A DNA stretch of 47,462 nt from Pseudarthrobacter sulfonivorans (GCF_024391045.1 NZ_JANFCZ010000031.1:1-47462), one strand, 5' to 3'; counted from the first letter of the stretch, positions 8,393 to 16,222 are shown. Numbers and translations are program-made. Notes: generated by a model from the letters alone, not told the origin.

Positions 8393-9631
8393 ATGGATAC
8401 CGTCACGTTCGGGTGGACGGCCACGGAGTCGGATCGCGCCGCCGCGATCAGGAACTACGGGCTGGCTCCCACAGCCGCCGGACGGCCGCCGGCCTTGCGC
8501 CAGGAAGACTCGGCGGGGGCGCTGACCAACCTTGTCACTCTTGCCGCCCGGCTGTGCGCCGTGCCGTTCAGTGTGGTGAACATCATCACCGAGGACCAGC
8601 AGGTGCAGATCGCGGCATGGGGCGTGGACCCCGGAGTGTGCTCCAGGGAAGACTCCATGTGCGCCAAGGTTTTCCTGAGCGGCCAGACAACCGTGGTGCC
8701 CGACGCGTCCCGGGATGTGCGGTTCGCTGACAATCCGTTTGTCACCGGCGAGATCGCCGCAGTGCGTTTCTATGCCTCTGTTCCGCTGGCAACGGCTTCG
8801 GGATTCGTGCTGGGCTCGCTCTGCATTTTCTCCGACGGCCCGGCCAGCCCGACGGCGGAGCAGATCGGGATGCTGGAAGTGCTGGCCCACCAGGTGGTGG
8901 AGGTCCTGGAGCTTCAGCACCGCACCCTGCAGCTGAGCGAGGCGCTGGCCGAACTGGAGCGCAGCAACGCCATGCTGGGGGAATTCGCCGGGCGCGTCAG
9001 CCACGACCTCCGGATCCCGTTGACCACCATGCTGGGTTACGTGGAGCTCGCCGAGGACGATCCGGACATCCCGCCCGGACATCCTGCCGTTGAGTACCTG
9101 GAATTCATCGGGGGCGGCGGGCGGCGCATGCTGAAGACCCTCGAGGACGTGCTTCAGTATTCCCGGGTGGACGGCGCACTGCACCGGGAACAGGTCTCGC
9201 TGCTGGCCGTCACCGAAATGGCCGCCCGTGATCTCGGCGTGGACCTTGGACCTTCGAGCGGCATCTTCTGCGATGACGCCGAGCTGCTCGCGGACCCTGT
9301 CCAGCTGCGGGTGCTGCTCCAGAACCTGATGGCCAACTCGCTGAATTACCGGAGCCCGGAGCGTGACCTCCATGTTGCCGTGTCTGCTTCGGCCGGCGAG
9401 CGCGGCGTGACGGTCAGTGTCGCGGACAACGGCGTGGGGATCAGCCCGGCGGACAGGAATCGTGCCGTGGAGCCCCTGGTCCGGCTGAACCGGGCAGGGG
9501 ACGGCCCGGGCACAGGCCTGGGCCTGGCGACCTGCCGGCGGATCGCCCACGCCCATCTCGGGGAACTGGAGATCCGGGACTCGCCCGGAGGCGGAGCCAC
9601 CATCTCGGTGCTGTTCAGCCGGGACCTGTAG
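8393..9631 (+). CDS. soluble GAF-domain histidine kinase
   Basis: A 412-residue cytosolic sensor kinase with no transmembrane helix. A GAF domain (about 35-185) contains SVVNIITEDQQVQIAAWGV and SREDSMCAKVFLSGQT, typical of GAF proteins that sense light, redox state or small ligands. A HisKA region follows (FAGRVSHDLRIPLTTMLGY, the phosphoacceptor being His in SHDLR), then a HATPase with N-box (LLQNLMANSLNYR), G1 (VADNGVGIS) and G2 (GTGLGLA). ATG 8393 is used; the frame opens at a TTG (8366), but GGGGGA lies about ten bases before the ATG. A TAGGAT -10 box is at 8342-8347. No response regulator follows it. The convergent response-regulator/phosphatase gene (12414-13526) is the nearest candidate partner. 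Confidence 0.88.
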   Translation: MDTVTFGWTATESDRAAAIRNYGLAPTAAGRPPALRQEDSAGALTNLVTLAARLCAVPFSVVNIITEDQQVQIAAWGVDPGVCSREDSMCAKVFLSGQTTVVPDASRDVRFADNPFVTGEIAAVRFYASVPLATASGFVLGSLCIFSDGPASPTAEQIGMLEVLAHQVVEVLELQHRTLQLSEALAELERSNAMLGEFAGRVSHDLRIPLTTMLGYVELAEDDPDIPPGHPAVEYLEFIGGGGRRMLKTLEDVLQYSRVDGALHREQVSLLAVTEMAARDLGVDLGPSSGIFCDDAELLADPVQLRVLLQNLMANSLNYRSPERDLHVAVSASAGERGVTVSVADNGVGISPADRNRAVEPLVRLNRAGDGPGTGLGLATCRRIAHAHLGELEIRDSPGGGATISVLFSRDL

Positions 9632-9706
9632 GCACCTTCTGCTCCGCGAAACCCGGCCCCTGCCACGTCCTACGTCTCTGCCACGAAACCTGGGCGTGTT
9701 TGAGGC

Positions 9707-10132
9707 CTAAGCCTGCTGGGACTTGGACAGGATCCAGGTGTTGGTGCCGTCCTGCCGTTGAAAGGTCACGGTGGTCACCAGCGCCTCGATCAGTGCCAAC
9801 CCGCGGCCGGACTCTGATTCGTCGTCCGGGGTCCCTGGTTCCAGGGGGCCGAACGGGGGCTTCGCATGGAAGGCGCTGACCCGGGCCTGCAGCAGGGTGG
9901 GTTGCACGCTGATATCCACGCCCAGCTCCACCGGCCGTTGGGTTTTTGCCGGTTGGGCGTGCTGGACAATGTTCGACGCCGATTCGATGACGGCCGTGGT
10001 GAACGTCATCTGGTCCATGGCCTGGACGAACGGGGCATCGTGCCAGAGGCCGTCCAGTTCGTCATGGACAGACTCGATGGCCTCCGCCGCCGCGAGCCCC
10101 CGGAAGCTGCGCTCGGCCAGGATGTCAGTCAT
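9707..10132 (-). CDS. RsbW-like ATPase / anti-sigma-type serine kinase
   Basis: A 141-residue GHKL ATPase of the RsbW/SpoIIAB type, expected to bind a partner (sigma factor or enzyme) or, alternatively, to phosphorylate the STAS protein encoded just upstream. The N-box is clear (AVIESASNIVQHA, Glu50 and Asn54) and so is the G2-like segment SGRGLALIEALV (109-120). The G1 box is odd: where RsbW proteins have an Asp-containing DxGxG-like motif, this one reads VSAFHAKPPFGP without the Asp, so ATP binding or kinase activity may be weak. Its ATG overlaps the STAS gene by eight bases (ATGACTGA), so it is the last gene of the four-gene operon. Confidence 0.82.
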   Translation of the reverse strand: MTDILAERSFRGLAAAEAIESVHDELDGLWHDAPFVQAMDQMTFTTAVIESASNIVQHAQPAKTQRPVELGVDISVQPTLLQARVSAFHAKPPFGPLEPGTPDDESESGRGLALIEALVTTVTFQRQDGTNTWILSKSQQA

Positions 10133-10457
10133 TGCCGAACGCTTCGTCGGCGGAGGCGTAGGCGTTGAGCACCCGGTCCATGCTGGTCAGCTCGAGCACC
10201 ATTTTGACCTGCGGCTGAACGGCTGCGATGCGGAGGTCACCGCCGGCCTGCCGGGCGGCCTTGAGGCAGCCGATGAGTGCTCCCAGCCCGGAGGAGTCCA
10301 TGAACGCCGTGTTCTCCAGGTTCACCACGATCCGGGACGTCCCGCCCGCGATCACGTCCGTCACGAACTCGCGCAGCTTGGGCGCGGACACCATGTTCAG
10401 CCGCCCGTCCGCCCTGACTTCCGCGTACGAATCCTTGACCTCATAGCTAAACTTCAC
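10125..10457 (-). CDS. STAS-domain anti-sigma factor antagonist
   Basis: A 110-residue single STAS domain of the RsbV/SpoIIAA type. The phosphorylation loop ENTAFMDSSGLGALIGCLKA is intact, with Ser55 (first serine of DSSGLG) as the expected phosphosite. In partner switching the unphosphorylated form binds the RsbW-like kinase and releases the kinase's target; a PP2C phosphatase resets it. Here the phosphatase (12414-13526) and kinase (9707-10132) are in the same operon. The start is GTG 10457, preceded by GAGAGGAAA. It overlaps the end of the glycosyltransferase gene by 11 bases and the ATPase gene by 8. An ATG at 10481 in frame lies inside the glycosyltransferase gene and is less likely. Confidence 0.88.
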   Translation of the reverse strand: MKFSYEVKDSYAEVRADGRLNMVSAPKLREFVTDVIAGGTSRIVVNLENTAFMDSSGLGALIGCLKAARQAGGDLRIAAVQPQVKMVLELTSMDRVLNAYASADEAFGND

Positions 10458-12417
10458 GGGGTTTCCTCTCTCCAGCATCAACGTCTTGAACGGGTTCGTA
10501 GCCCTTGTACATAACGGCCCGAACCAGGATGCTCATGACCACCAGGTCAAAAATAACCCAGGCCACGTTCACCAGGGTGCCAAGGGGCTCGGACAGTCCC
10601 GTGGCCAGGCGGACGATACCGACGACGGCGGCCACCGCCAGCAGCACCGCCACAATGATCTGCGGCTGGATCAGGCTCCAGCTGGGACCGCCGGTCTGGC
10701 GGGATTTCGGTGTCACCGCGAACCCCAGGGGGCGGCCGAACCAGACGTTCTTGGCCGCCGTCGAACATGCCTTGATCCAGGTGGGGAACAGCGCCAGGCT
10801 GTACTGCTGGCCGCGCCAGGTGGGGATGCCGCGGCCGGCGACTGCGAACAGCAGTTGGTTGGCAATCATGAACGGGATGAACCGGAGGAAGAAGTCCCAG
10901 CTCAGGCTTGTGACGGGCAGGATGCCCAGCAGCAGGTAGATGATGGGCGCCGCGAAGTAGATGACCGCCGCGTAGCCGCTCAGGTAGGTCCACATGGTGG
11001 CGAAGTACATCAGCCGCTGGCCGATTTTCAGGCCCTTCTGGACCAGCGGGTTCTCCCGGAGCAGCACCTGGATGGTGCCCTGCGCCCAGCGGAGCCGCTG
11101 GGTGAGCATGGTGGCGATGTCCTCGGGGGCCAGGCCATAGGCGAGGATCTCGTGGTGGTAGACGCTTTCCCAGCCCATGGCGTGCATCCGCATGGCGGTG
11201 GCCATGTCCTCGGTGACGGAGATGGTGGCCAGCGGCATGACCGGCTGGGCTTCATCATTTCGCTCGACGTTCAGGGCGTCCAGCACGGCCTGCACGGATT
11301 CCAGGGCACCCAGGGGGGACCAGTCGCGGGCGGACATGCGCTGCACGGCGTCGTCGGCCACCACGGGCACGCCGGCGTCGCCCACGTGCGCGAGTTCCAT
11401 GGCGGCAATCTCTTCAAGGTCTGCCTGCAGGGCGGACATGTCTGCCGCTACCAGCGTCTGGACGGCGGCATCGACGCGGCGGCGCACCCGGTAGGTGATC
11501 TCGCTCATCGGCTCGCCGGCGGCCAGCTGTTCCTGGGCTTCCAGGGTGGCGGCCTCCACCTCGTCCAGCACTTCAGAGACCAGGGGAGCGCCGACGTCGG
11601 CCGATTTCCGTGCCTGGCGGATCGCGGAACGGGACGCCGTGAGGGCGCGGCGGATGCTCTTCTCGGTCTCCTTGACGTAGCCCACCAGGCCCAGCTGCAT
11701 CAGCGCCTCGCGGCGCAGGATGGCGTTGGAGCCGCAGAAGAAGGCCGCGTTCCAGCCGTCCTTGCCCTGCTGGATGGGGCCGTAGAAGAGGGGCGCCTGG
11801 CTGCCCAGGGGATCGTCCGCGGGCACGTTGGTGAAGTATTGCGGAGTCTGGACCAGGGCCACCCGGCGGTTGTTGAAGTAGCCCAGGGTCTTTTCCAGGA
11901 TGTCCGGTTCCGGGATCTGGTCGGCGTCCAGGATGAGCAGGAATTCGCCATGGGTGACCATCAGGGCGTTGTTCAGGTTGCCGGCCTTGGCGTGGCGCGG
12001 CACGTTGGCGGTCCAGTCTTCACTGCGGGTCACATAACCCAGCCCGTGCTCTTCGGCGAGGGCTTTCAGCGCGGGCCGCGCGCCGTCGTCGAGGATCCAG
12101 GTGCTGTGCGGGTGCCGGATCCGCTGGGCCGCCAGGGCGGTGGTCATCACCATGTCCAGGTCTTCGTTGTACGTGGTGATGAAGACGTCCACGGTTGCAT
12201 CGGCGGGCGGTTCGGGGGCTGCCTTGCGGAGCTTGAGCTTCCACACGGTCATGCCGAACAGCATCACGTCGATCAGGCTGTATGTCTCTGCAACCACCAG
12301 GGGTACCGCAATCCACCAGGCGTCCCAGTTGAGGGAGGCGGCCCAGCGCCAGGCGACGTAGTTCAGGCCGAATATGACGGTGAGGACAACCACCACTCGC
12401 GTCCAGAAGCGCGTCAC
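10447..12417 (-). CDS. cellulose synthase-like family 2 glycosyltransferase with large insertion
   Basis: A 656-residue membrane glycosyltransferase of the BcsA/processive GT2 type, expected to build and extrude a polysaccharide. Two N-terminal helices (about 8-26, 33-57) precede the catalytic domain with DVFITTYNED (76-86), DxD in LDADQIP (164-166), CGSNAILRREAL (228-239), TED (402-404) and QRLRW (440-444). Several C-terminal helices follow. Between CGSNAILRREAL and TED, where BcsA has about 15 residues, there are about 145 extra residues (about 248-395), charged, alanine-rich and probably helical. No PilZ domain follows, so c-di-GMP control of the BcsA kind is not indicated. The start overlaps the phosphatase gene by 4 bases. 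Polymer identity is unknown. Confidence 0.85.
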   Translation of the reverse strand: MTRFWTRVVVVLTVIFGLNYVAWRWAASLNWDAWWIAVPLVVAETYSLIDVMLFGMTVWKLKLRKAAPEPPADATVDVFITTYNEDLDMVMTTALAAQRIRHPHSTWILDDGARPALKALAEEHGLGYVTRSEDWTANVPRHAKAGNLNNALMVTHGEFLLILDADQIPEPDILEKTLGYFNNRRVALVQTPQYFTNVPADDPLGSQAPLFYGPIQQGKDGWNAAFFCGSNAILRREALMQLGLVGYVKETEKSIRRALTASRSAIRQARKSADVGAPLVSEVLDEVEAATLEAQEQLAAGEPMSEITYRVRRRVDAAVQTLVAADMSALQADLEEIAAMELAHVGDAGVPVVADDAVQRMSARDWSPLGALESVQAVLDALNVERNDEAQPVMPLATISVTEDMATAMRMHAMGWESVYHHEILAYGLAPEDIATMLTQRLRWAQGTIQVLLRENPLVQKGLKIGQRLMYFATMWTYLSGYAAVIYFAAPIIYLLLGILPVTSLSWDFFLRFIPFMIANQLLFAVAGRGIPTWRGQQYSLALFPTWIKACSTAAKNVWFGRPLGFAVTPKSRQTGGPSWSLIQPQIIVAVLLAVAAVVGIVRLATGLSEPLGTLVNVAWVIFDLVVMSILVRAVMYKGYEPVQDVDAGERKPREV

Positions 12418-13526
12418 GCGGCTGATCCTTCCAACAGGCGGCGTACCACGACCACCGTGACATCGTCTTCAGCTGTTTCGGCAGGGGCCAGGGCCATGAT
12501 GGCATCACTGGCTGACTGGGCGGACGCCTGGCCGTGGGCCGCGGAGCACACCGCCCGGGTGAAGGACTCCACGGAGTCAAAGACATCCAGAACGCCGTCG
12601 CTGACCACCACCAGGGCATCGCCCGGGGCCAGCCCGATGGCGGACTGGCGCCAGTCGGAGTCCGCCCAGGCACCCACGGGCGGGCCGCCGCTCGGCAGGC
12701 GGTGCATGGCGCCGGCCGCGGTGAGGTGCAGTGCCAGCCCGTGCCCGGCGTCGACATAACTGACGACGCCGGACGCGGCGTCCAGCCGGGCGTGGAAGAG
12801 GGTGGCGAACGAGTTTGAGGAGTCAAGATCGGCCGCGATGGTCGCGGCGGCGGAGGCGAAGGCCGCGTCGAGGTCGTGGCGGTGCCCGGTGGACCGCATG
12901 ACGGCCCTGACAGTGGCCGCAATCAAGGCGGCACCCATACCCTTGCCCATGGCGTCGGCGAACGTAAGGTGCAGGCCCTCCGGTGTGCGGTACCAGTCGT
13001 AGAAGTCCCCGCCCACGCTGCGGGAGGGGCGGAAGACGCCGGCGAGGTCGTACCCGTCCACCGTGACGTCCTCTTTGGGCAGGAGGCTCTGCTGGACTTC
13101 GGTGGCGCGCTCAAGCTCGCTGCTGGCGGCGGGGTCCGCTGCTCCCGGCCGGCGGCGGCGGAACAGGGCGTTGATTCTGGACTGGAGTTCACGCGGGCTG
13201 AACGGTTTGCTGATGTAGTCATCGGCGCCGTTGTCCAGGCCTGTCAGCTTGTCCAGCTCCTCGGTGCGGGCGGTCAGCATCACAATGAAGGCGTCGGAGA
13301 ATTCGCGCAGGAGCTTGCAGACTTCCAGGCCGTCCACATCCGGGAGGTTCACGTCCAGGGTGACAAGGTCCGGCTTCGCACGGCGGACTTCCTCCACGCC
13401 CGGCAGGCCCGCGCCGGCCTGGGTGACCTCGAAACCCTGCTTCACGAGGACCCGGACCAGCAGGCCACGAATATCGGGATCGTCCTCGATCACTACGGCA
13501 CGGCGGACTTCGGGCATGGATGACAT
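12414..13526 (-). CDS. response regulator fused to PP2C/SpoIIE-type phosphatase (RsbU-like)
   Basis: A 370-residue fusion. A receiver domain (about 8-125) has the acidic pair EDD (14-16), phosphoacceptor Asp58 (VTLDVNLPDVDG) and Lys107 (ISKPFSP). A short linker (ASSELERATEVQQSLLPKE, typical of RsbU-like proteins) leads to a PP2C/SpoIIE phosphatase (about 150-368) with GGDFYDWY, DAMGKGMGAALIAATVRA, YVDAGHG, VVSDGVLD and the final metal-binding AEDDVTVVVV. It should dephosphorylate a phospho-STAS protein when its receiver is phosphorylated, linking a two-component signal to partner switching. The start at 13526 is chosen over 13562 because a good promoter is at 13539-13567; 13517 is an alternative. 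It is the first gene of the operon and overlaps the glycosyltransferase gene by ATGA. Confidence 0.88.
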   Translation of the reverse strand: MSSMPEVRRAVVIEDDPDIRGLLVRVLVKQGFEVTQAGAGLPGVEEVRRAKPDLVTLDVNLPDVDGLEVCKLLREFSDAFIVMLTARTEELDKLTGLDNGADDYISKPFSPRELQSRINALFRRRRPGAADPAASSELERATEVQQSLLPKEDVTVDGYDLAGVFRPSRSVGGDFYDWYRTPEGLHLTFADAMGKGMGAALIAATVRAVMRSTGHRHDLDAAFASAAATIAADLDSSNSFATLFHARLDAASGVVSYVDAGHGLALHLTAAGAMHRLPSGGPPVGAWADSDWRQSAIGLAPGDALVVVSDGVLDVFDSVESFTRAVCSAAHGQASAQSASDAIMALAPAETAEDDVTVVVVRRLLEGSAA

Positions 13527-13538
13527 AACTCTACTTCT

Positions 13539-13567
13539 ACCGTATTGAGACCATTGGGGCATGTCAC
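13539..13567 (-). promoter_or_regulatory. promoter of the phosphatase-glycosyltransferase-STAS-ATPase operon
   Basis: On the minus strand GTGACA (13562-13567) and TACGGT (13539-13544) are 17 bases apart. They give a short leader of about six bases before ATG 13526. The -35 box overlaps a dyad TGTCA-N6-TGACA (13562-13577), a possible operator. Confidence 0.55.
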
Positions 13568-13765
13568 AGGGCTGACACTGACGGTTAAGTGACGAGATGG
13601 GAGCCCGCTTCAGGCTATCGCACCCCGAAGCGCGGGTGACAGGTCTTGCGGGAATATTGGCGTCGCCTTGATGGTGCCTTGAGCGTCACTGGCCACACTC
13701 GAAGCAGGAGCTTCAGCGGAGAGCTTCGAGGAACGCGCGGCTGGCCTGAGGACGGTGCAGGGGTT

Positions 13766-14059
13766 ATGGAAATGGCTGGATCCGATAACGGGCTGCGGGG
13801 CAGGCTGACGGGCTCGTGGCGTTTTCTGAAGCAGGGCCACCGCCCCCGGCGCACTGTTCATTACCTGAGCCATTCCTGGCGGCTCCGGTCCCTGTCCCGG
13901 GCACTGGCCCGGGCACTGGGTGAGTCGTGGGAGGCATCGAGCTGGCCCGGGGACCGGCTGGCCGTGGGGGCTGAACTCTCCGAAAAGGTGGAGAAACTGA
14001 CCCGGCGCCTGAACCGGGAAACTGAAATCCACGGCCGGCTGGCGGCACTGCTGAAGTAG
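13766..14059 (+). CDS. hypothetical basic protein
   Basis: A 97-residue reading frame whose codons look coding (third positions G/C, frequent CTG, CGG and GCC), unlike a shadow. The protein is arginine-rich (GLRGRLTGSWRFLKQGHRPRR; SHSWRLRSLSRALARALGES) and ends in a possible amphipathic helix (LSEKVEKLTRRLNRETEIHGRLAALL). No signal peptide, membrane helix or known family is seen. ATG 13766 is weakly supported by GCAGGGG upstream; the frame opens at 13646. It is divergent from the signalling operon, across a 239-base gap. Confidence 0.5.
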   Translation: MEMAGSDNGLRGRLTGSWRFLKQGHRPRRTVHYLSHSWRLRSLSRALARALGESWEASSWPGDRLAVGAELSEKVEKLTRRLNRETEIHGRLAALLK

Positions 14060-14134
14060 CCGTTCCTTCCTGACCCAATCCATGCCAGACTTACCACCAT
14101 CGAGTGGCTGGGGGTTACCGAGTCAGGAGATGCC

Positions 14135-14254
14135 GTGCATTGGTATACGGGTTGGGCTTACCTCTTAGCTGGGCTTATGACAATGGACGCGCTCCTGCTG
14201 GCCTTGTGGGTGATCGACTCCGACTGGCCCAACAATTGGCGGAAGAAACCCTGA
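14135..14254 (+). CDS. small single-helix membrane protein (39 residues)
   Basis: A short reading frame beginning at GTG 14135 with a textbook ribosome site AGGAG (14125-14129) five bases upstream. The product is mostly one hydrophobic helix (YLLAGLMTMDALLLALWVID, residues 9-28) followed by a tryptophan- and lysine-containing tail (SDWPNNWRKKP). No family is recognised. The strong ribosome site and helix make it more than a chance frame. Confidence 0.5.
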   Translation: MHWYTGWAYLLAGLMTMDALLLALWVIDSDWPNNWRKKP

Positions 14255-14269
14255 CTGCAGCGCCCGGCC

Positions 14270-14383
14270 TCAGCGCAGGTTCAGGCGCATCAGCACCCCC
14301 GGGAACCCGTTGAACACTGATTCGGCGTCCGCGGTCTTGACGATGGTGTCCGCGCGCTGACGGACGGCCGCCCACCCAACCAT
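14270..14383 (-). pseudogene. short C-terminal-like gene remnant or 37-residue protein
   Basis: The minus-strand frame gives MVGWAAVRQRADTIVKTAD followed by ESVFNGFPGVLMRLNLR. Its composition resembles a genuine protein C-terminus rather than antisense noise. It can be extended only to TTG 14404 before a stop, and neither start has a good ribosome site. It lies downstream of bcp on the same strand. It may be the tail of a lost gene or a small protein; no family is recognised. Confidence 0.25.
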
Positions 14384-14425
14384 GTCACCGCCGTCGTATG
14401 CCAACGCCCCCGGCGGGGGATCCTG

Positions 14426-14905
14426 CTAGACCCCGAGCGTCTCCCTGAGGGCTGCGACGTGGCCCTGTGCCTTGACCTGGTACTGGGCCAGTTCCACGTT
14501 GCCCTGCGGGTCCACCACCACGGTGGAGCGGACGAGGCCTTCGACGATTTCGCCGTTCACCAGCTTCTCACCCCAGGCGCCGTAGGCGAGCGCCACGCTG
14601 TGGTCTTCATCCGAGAGGAGCGGGAAGGTCAGGCCGAAGTCGCCGGTGAACGCGGCCAGCTTTTCCGGGGCGTCCGGGGAGATGCCCAGCACTTCGTAAC
14701 CGGAGCCCTGCAGGGAAGCGAGGCTGTCGCGGAAATCGCAGGCTTCGGTGGTGCAGCCCGGGGTTGCCGCGGCCGGGTAGAAGTACACGATGACGCTCTT
14801 GCCACGGTAGTCCGACAGCGAGATGCTCTTGCCGGCAGCATCCTGGAGGGTGAATTCCGGGGCCTGCGTACCTGGCTGAAGCTTGATGGTCAGTTGGTGG
14901 CTCAT
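14426..14905 (-). CDS. bcp: thioredoxin-dependent peroxiredoxin, Bcp/PrxQ type
   Basis: A 159-residue cytosolic peroxidase that reduces hydrogen peroxide and alkyl hydroperoxides with thioredoxin electrons. The active-site motif PAAATPGCTTEACDFRDS contains the peroxidatic Cys51 and a second Cys56 five residues later, the arrangement of Bcp proteins that form an intramolecular disulfide. Its length equals that of E. coli Bcp. The ATG is preceded by AAAGGAA at proper spacing. It appears monocistronic. Confidence 0.93.
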   Translation of the reverse strand: MSHQLTIKLQPGTQAPEFTLQDAAGKSISLSDYRGKSVIVYFYPAAATPGCTTEACDFRDSLASLQGSGYEVLGISPDAPEKLAAFTGDFGLTFPLLSDEDHSVALAYGAWGEKLVNGEIVEGLVRSTVVVDPQGNVELAQYQVKAQGHVAALRETLGV

Positions 14906-15146
14906 GGCGTTCCTTTGGGAGACTCTGACGGCTTAAAGGCAAAACCAGTGAAGCGGGCTTTCCCCTGTGGAAACAACTCCGGCGTCATGTGGAGTATTCC
15001 GCAGGTCATGCATTGTCCATTGACTTCGGCGGCGGCAAGGATACGGTTAAAGATACTCAGAAATGGTCTCTGCAGTACGTCGCCGCCCGAACTTTGCCAC
15101 GCTTGACGGCGTGGTTCCTGCCCCCATAAGCCCGCGAATCATTTCC

Positions 15147-15152
15147 TAGGCT
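15147..15152 (+). promoter_or_regulatory. -10 box of the cupin gene (near-leaderless)
   Basis: TAGGCT ends eight bases before ATG 15161, and no ribosome site precedes the ATG. A leaderless or one- to two-base-leader mRNA is predicted. Confidence 0.4.
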
Positions 15153-15160
15153 GTGTCTTC

Positions 15161-15559
15161 ATGACCGCAAATTTCATCAGAGAACTGGCCGTTAAGTCCC
15201 TGGACATCCCGGACAAAAAACGGTGCCCGGACAAGGCCGAGTTCGATCTTGTCACCGTGGACGACTATTCTGTGGCCCGGCTGATCCTGGCGCCCGGCTG
15301 GCGCTGGTCCGAATCCGCCAAACCCACCGAACTGACGGACTTCTGCCAACACAACCACCTGGGCTACTGCGTCTCCGGCACGCTGGAGATTCAAACGTCC
15401 GACGGCGTGAGGTCCACTATCAGGGCCCACGACACCTATGCGCTGCCTCCGGGGCACGACGAGTGGGTGGTCGGCTCCGAGCCGTTCATCGCCGTGGAGT
15501 TCCTCGGGACGGCGTCCTTCGGCCGGCCGCGGAGCCGGGGCATGCACGCGCTGCTCTGA
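15161..15559 (+). CDS. cupin-domain protein
   Basis: A 132-residue small beta-barrel protein. The cupin core is visible in LILAPGWRWSESAKP, CQHNHLGYCVSGTLEIQTSDG and YALPPGHDEWVVGSEPFIAVEF. Metal-ligand histidines are probably those in HNHLGY and GHDEW. The fold is used for enzymes and for ligand-binding regulators, so a function cannot be fixed. It converges with the LysE-family exporter at 15572. The 255-base gap upstream (14906-15160) holds nothing recognisable apart from the -10 element. Confidence 0.8.
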   Translation: MTANFIRELAVKSLDIPDKKRCPDKAEFDLVTVDDYSVARLILAPGWRWSESAKPTELTDFCQHNHLGYCVSGTLEIQTSDGVRSTIRAHDTYALPPGHDEWVVGSEPFIAVEFLGTASFGRPRSRGMHALL

Positions 15560-15571
15560 GCCGTCGGGTCG

Positions 15572-16222
15572 TCACAGGCGCGGTTCGAGGGCCAGCTTCA
15601 CTCCGAAACCGACCAGGGCCGTGCCCGTGATCCGGTCAATGATCTGGACGCTGCGGCGGCCTTTCAGCCACTTTGAGGCGAAGCCGGTCCCGACGATCAA
15701 TGCGGACAGCCACACCAAGCCCAGGACGCAGTGCATTCCCGCGAGCAGGACGCCCATCAGCAGCGGGGACGTTCCGGCCGGGATGAACTGGGGGATGGTG
15801 GCGATGTAGAACACGCCCACCTTGGGGTTGAGGAGGTTGGTGCCGGTGCCGGTAAGCCAGCCCCGCAGGAACTGCCGCCCGGAGGACGCCGGAAGCTCGA
15901 CGGCAGCCGGGCCCTCCGCCGCCAACCCCTTGGTGCGGCTCTTCCACAGCAGGGAGGCGCCCAGCCAAACCATGTAGGCCGCCCCGGCCATCGACAGGAT
16001 CCGGTAGGCGAGTTCCGAGGCGGCCAGGAGCGCGGACACGCCCACTGCCGCGGCGATTCCCCAAGCCATCAGCCCCGTGGTGATTCCCAGGGCCGCAGCG
16101 AAGGCGTACGTGCGGGACCGGGCAACGGCTGCGCGGAGCACCAGAGCCGTGTCAATGCCCGGGACGAGCGTCAGCAGACCCGCAACAACTGCGAAGGAGA
16201 GCAGTGCTTGGGTGAGGTTCAC
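15572..16222 (-). CDS. LysE-family translocator
   Basis: A 216-residue inner-membrane exporter of the LysE/RhtB family, with about six hydrophobic helices. The N-terminal signature is present (LVPGIDTALVLRAAVARSRTYAFAAALGITTG), and so is the mid-protein motif GWLTGTGTNLLNPKVGVFYIATIPQF. Members export amino acids or related metabolites. The start is GTG 16222, four bases after the stop of the lipoprotein gene, so the two genes probably share a transcript. The specific substrate is not predictable. Confidence 0.9.
   Translation of the reverse strand: MNLTQALLSFAVVAGLLTLVPGIDTALVLRAAVARSRTYAFAAALGITTGLMAWGIAAAVGVSALLAASELAYRILSMAGAAYMVWLGASLLWKSRTKGLAAEGPAAVELPASSGRQFLRGWLTGTGTNLLNPKVGVFYIATIPQFIPAGTSPLLMGVLLAGMHCVLGLVWLSALIVGTGFASKWLKGRRSVQIIDRITGTALVGFGVKLALEPRL

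Noticed and set aside
7910..9556. 548-codon open frame on the minus strand
   Set aside because: Only its last 104 codons (from 8224) look like a protein; the rest is the complement of the GAF kinase gene.
10486..12759. 757-codon open frame on the plus strand
   Set aside because: His/Gly/Val/Gln-rich translation typical of GC-rich antisense frames, lying opposite the glycosyltransferase gene with its clear catalytic motifs.
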